Shown here piece after piece: positions 61,167 through 64,000 of a DNA stretch of 64,000 nt. Made by a program: the position numbers and the translations under genes. The DNA comes from Camillea tinctor. Taxonomy: Eukaryota; Ascomycota; Sordariomycetes; Xylariales; Xylariaceae. Under the pieces are notes generated by a model that was not told the DNA's origin, ran no database searches, and was given only the letters and a program-made list of their open reading frames with translations. Location of the stretch: NCBI GenBank assembly GCA_022578605.1, contig MU394054.1, forward strand, positions 746,945 through 810,944, read 5' to 3'. Within the stretch, counting starts at the first letter, position 1; every line of letters starts with the position of its first letter.

Positions 61167-62714
61167 AGAAGGAAATGCCTTTTTAAGCGTGTCCTCTATC
61201 GCGGCCACCTTCATGCATCACATGCGCAACTACCATAAACTATACAAGAGAGCCTTGTGGATTAGGGATGCTGTGTCTTGAGCCTGACTTCACTTTCTAG
61301 GCCTCGAGGTACCGGGTTTTGTCGTTTGTTAAAGACTGCAAGTTGAGCAAATTTGCTTCCGACATTGAGTTGCAGTCATACCTGACTTTTTTTTTCATCC
61401 GCTTTCTACTTGGTTCGCATCGTCTTTCGCGTTTACCTTCCCGTGAATCCAGCATCGAGGGATATTGGATTGAGCAAGAGGTCACACCCTCCGAAGACTC
61501 AGGCAGCGTTCGGAATTTCTCTTACAGCTGAGCAATATTGGATTGCCGCTGTTGCCACTCACAGCTGGATACGCACACCATTGGTACTTCTATGCTTTGG
61601 CACCTTCTATATGCTATGAGGTGATAGAGAAATGCCTTAGGGCTGTCCACAACATTCGTATGATGGGCAGATAACGACATCAACCAAAGTATGGCAACTG
61701 AGATGAGCAGATTGGTACCGGCACTTTCTGAGAGGGAGCGTAAGATGGATTCCGCCTTTGATGAAGAGTTGCATACCTGGATCATCTAGCATCATTTTGC
61801 CAAGTTACATTAGTTTTTTATTTTCATTTCTTTTCGGCTTTGTTTTGTTTTCTTTCTCTTTTTCTTGTTTCATCCCCTTTGAGTTCGCATTCTGATGGAT
61901 ATCAAGCGAACCTAATTTGGCTATTGTCTAGCCGTTTGCCCATAGATATTAGGTAGTCATAGAATTGCCGCTCTTAGGTAGGATGGATGGATCGATTACG
62001 CGATCTCGGCGTTTAGAGAGAGGAATTGACTCAATTGTGTTACTCCTATGAGAATCAATGTCTTGAATCATTTTTGTTTGGCCTTACATAATATAGATAC
62101 TTACCTAGTGTAGCTGAAAGATCAATGTAGCACACCTGCCCACGGGACTGGGATTACTTACCTAAGCTCTACCGTTTAGCGCGTTGACGCGTTAAGCTCT
62201 AGATCCAAATTCCTCCCCGCCCCACCATGGCCACCAATACTTACCTCATCCACATACATTCACATACATCCACTTACATTCACATACACACCTACCTACA
62301 CTACATGCACCACTGAATCTTCGGTGGCTCTGCCAATACTGAGTCTGTATTGATTATTTTTATTTCATTTCATTTTGCACCTTCAATCTGAGCTTGAGGA
62401 AAAGTAACTAACTTAGGCTGGTTGAGGGATCCTGAGTGCTAGGTATTAATAGTCCTCTCGTCTACCAGTCCCAAGTTCTCAGTCCTCATTCCTTAGTCCT
62501 CAGTTCTCGGATGACCTTTCAGTGCCGTAATATGCTTGATTCCGGTTTTATGCTTCCATGTTCCTAGGGAACAAGCACTGGTCTGATTTCCTGACTATAA
62601 TAACATAGCCTCTGGTCATACTTCCCAGACAGCTCGATTCTTTCTAAGTCATCTCTAATCCGCTCAATTCATTCCGTATACCTATCGTTCTCCAGAAAAA
62701 CACCGTCCTCCACC
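61167..62714. other. Intergenic spacer between the PAM2-like protein and Med1
   Basis: The left part is the 3' flank of the upstream gene. The right part is the Med1 promoter, which holds an ACATTCAC/ACATCCAC imperfect repeat (about 62255-62297) and AGTCCTCAGTTCTC-like repeats near 62455-62510. A CCACCATG start context ends it. A pyrimidine run lies at about 61815-61870. No gene was found. Confidence 0.55.
62255..62297. repeat. Imperfect ACATWCAC/ACATCCAC tandem repeat
   Basis: About six 6- to 8-bp units with single-base variation lie about 420 bp upstream of the Med1 start. Confidence 0.7.
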
Positions 62715-64000
62715 ATGTCGACTCCTATGCGCCATGGGCCTTCTCAACAGGGTCGCACCCCTTCCCAGCATCCGCCTGCTGCCCCAACACCTCAAGCATC
62801 TACTCCCTTTTCTAATTCTCAGACTGCTGCCGCCTTTTCCCCCCATGGACCGCGATCCTCACCCCAGCAGTTTAAGAAATCGCCAGCAACGGCAACATCG
62901 GCTACTATGATGAGCCAGACTGCAAGTGCCCCCGTGAACTTCGACAGTCCATCTGCTGCTGCTGCTCTTGGTGCGTTGGGTCTTAATGAACTCGGCCTGG
63001 ACAACATTAGCATGGGGGGATTGGTTGCCAATGGGGGACGTACCGACGAGGAAGATCGTAGGAAGAGAATAGATGCCGTCGTCGAAGCTCTATGGGTATG
63101 AGCCTTGTCTATCATGAACTAACCATCCGTACTAACGCACCTCAGAACAAGGATAGTGGTCGCGTCAGCGATAAGGGCCTTGAGCGACTAGCCCTCCACT
63201 TCGGCCTGGAGCGTCTCTGGGAGCCGGGTCAGAGTGGCGCCGAGAACGATAGGATTCTGATTATTGCTGGGCAAACTATAGCCGTGGAAGTCGGAATCAA
63301 TAATCATGTCGTCCACAGCGCCACCATGTCGTTCAATGAACCTATAGCCAGCCTCGACAAGCACGTACACAAAGCATCCGCCATACTGTTGAACGACCTA
63401 GCTCTTGCACCTAACCAAAGCCCCTTAACCAAAAAGCTGACACAGTTCAAAGCAAACTTTGAACGACTGGCCACGCATGAGAAGCTCAGTGTTATTCCTG
63501 GACTTAACTGCTTCGAGGCTGTTGCTGGGGTCTGGGAGAGCTTGGACAAGCTTCATAGATGGGATGTGGGAAAGCTTCGCGCTGATCCAGAGTTGGCCGG
63601 CAAGCCTGAGCACACACTCCGCGTCTTCGCCCTCTGCACCCAGCATGGCTGTCCACTCATGCATACTCGTGGTCGCATTGGGCTGAGCCTAGACTATTGG
63701 AAGGAGAGACGAAAACTGCCATCCACCACGGTAGATAACGAGGAGCTTAGAACATGGGCGATTCTCATCGAGTGCGCTGCTCCCAGTAGTATGGTGTATA
63801 ATCCAGTTCGGGTTTCGGACAAATGGATCGGACCTAATATTGAGAAGACTGACCTCACGGATGAGGAGATGATATCAGCCACTGGACCCTTGCTGGATTG
63901 GCTGGAGCCATCCAACATATTGCTACCAGCTTCGGAAGAAGCCAAGGTAGAGGAAGGTCTGGAACCCAGCGCGTCCCTTTCCGCTCCCAAACCACCCTAT
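62715..64000 (+). CDS. MED1: Mediator complex subunit 1 (3' end outside window)
   Basis: Exon 1 is 62715-63095; a 50-nt intron (GTATGA..CTCAG with a CTAAC branch site) is followed by exon 2 from 63146, open to the right edge. The visible protein is 412 aa and incomplete. Residues 1-90 are Ser/Pro/Gln/Ala-rich and disordered. The conserved fungal Med1 core starts near residue 110: DEEDRRKRIDAVVEALWNKD, then GLERLALHFGLERLWEP and TIAVEVGINNHVV. Later come ANFERLATHEKLS, the HTRGRIGLSLDYWKERR segment and ECAAPSSMVYNPVRVSDKWIG. Med1 sits in the middle module of Mediator and contacts activators, linking them to RNA polymerase II; it acts in the nucleus. The start has a CCACCATGTCG context. Confidence 0.93.

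Overview
The window is nuclear DNA of a filamentous ascomycete (Pezizomycotina, most likely a Sordariomycete; the class is inferred). The evidence is short GT-AG introns of about 50 to 270 nt with CTAAC-like branch sites, two binuclear Zn2Cys6 regulators plus a Zn2Cys6-acetyltransferase-like fusion, long non-coding spacers rich in TACCTACC/ACCTAGGT words, and fungal versions of Swc4, Med1, p24 and casein kinase I. No rRNA, convincing tRNA, transposon, CRISPR or prokaryotic feature was seen. Most genes are spliced. I built exon joins by hand from reading frame and splice signals, and every joined CDS keeps an exact multiple of three.

Layout. 1-871 (-): partial Rib2/Pus9-type RNA pseudouridine synthase, running off the left edge. 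1539-2157 (+): three-exon hotdog acyl-CoA thioesterase, convergent with a two-exon Gfo/Idh/MocA oxidoreductase (2227-3462, -). 4958-7832 (-): large ankyrin-repeat protein. 10230-12839 (-): four-exon Zn2Cys6 regulator. 15454-16560 (+): intronless, very GC-rich MDR alcohol dehydrogenase/quinone reductase-like enzyme. A spacer with an assembly gap (N at 18021-18030) follows. 19776-22032 (-): fusion of a Zn2Cys6 finger to a maltose-acetyltransferase-type left-handed beta-helix. 22.1-33.9 kb has no supportable gene.

The right half carries core cellular genes: Swc4 (33947-35857, -) divergent from a p24 cargo receptor (36901-37733, +); a palmitoylation-type casein kinase I (39724-41471, -); a 2-oxoglutarate/Fe(II) oxygenase (47601-49104, +); a Pro/Gln/Tyr-rich AIM24-domain protein (50138-51598, +); a seven-exon Zn2Cys6 regulator (54664-56649, +); an unrecognised 702-residue protein with a PAM2-like motif (59058-61166, +); and the 5' part of Mediator subunit 1 (62715 to the right edge, +).

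The genes do not form an obvious pathway or biosynthetic cluster: chromatin and transcription factors (Swc4, Med1), trafficking (p24, CK1) and isolated enzymes are interspersed. The most interesting items are the Zn2Cys6/beta-helix fusion, whose beta-helix lacks the catalytic His of active acetyltransferases, and the candidate poly(A)-binding-protein ligand motif in the 702-residue protein.
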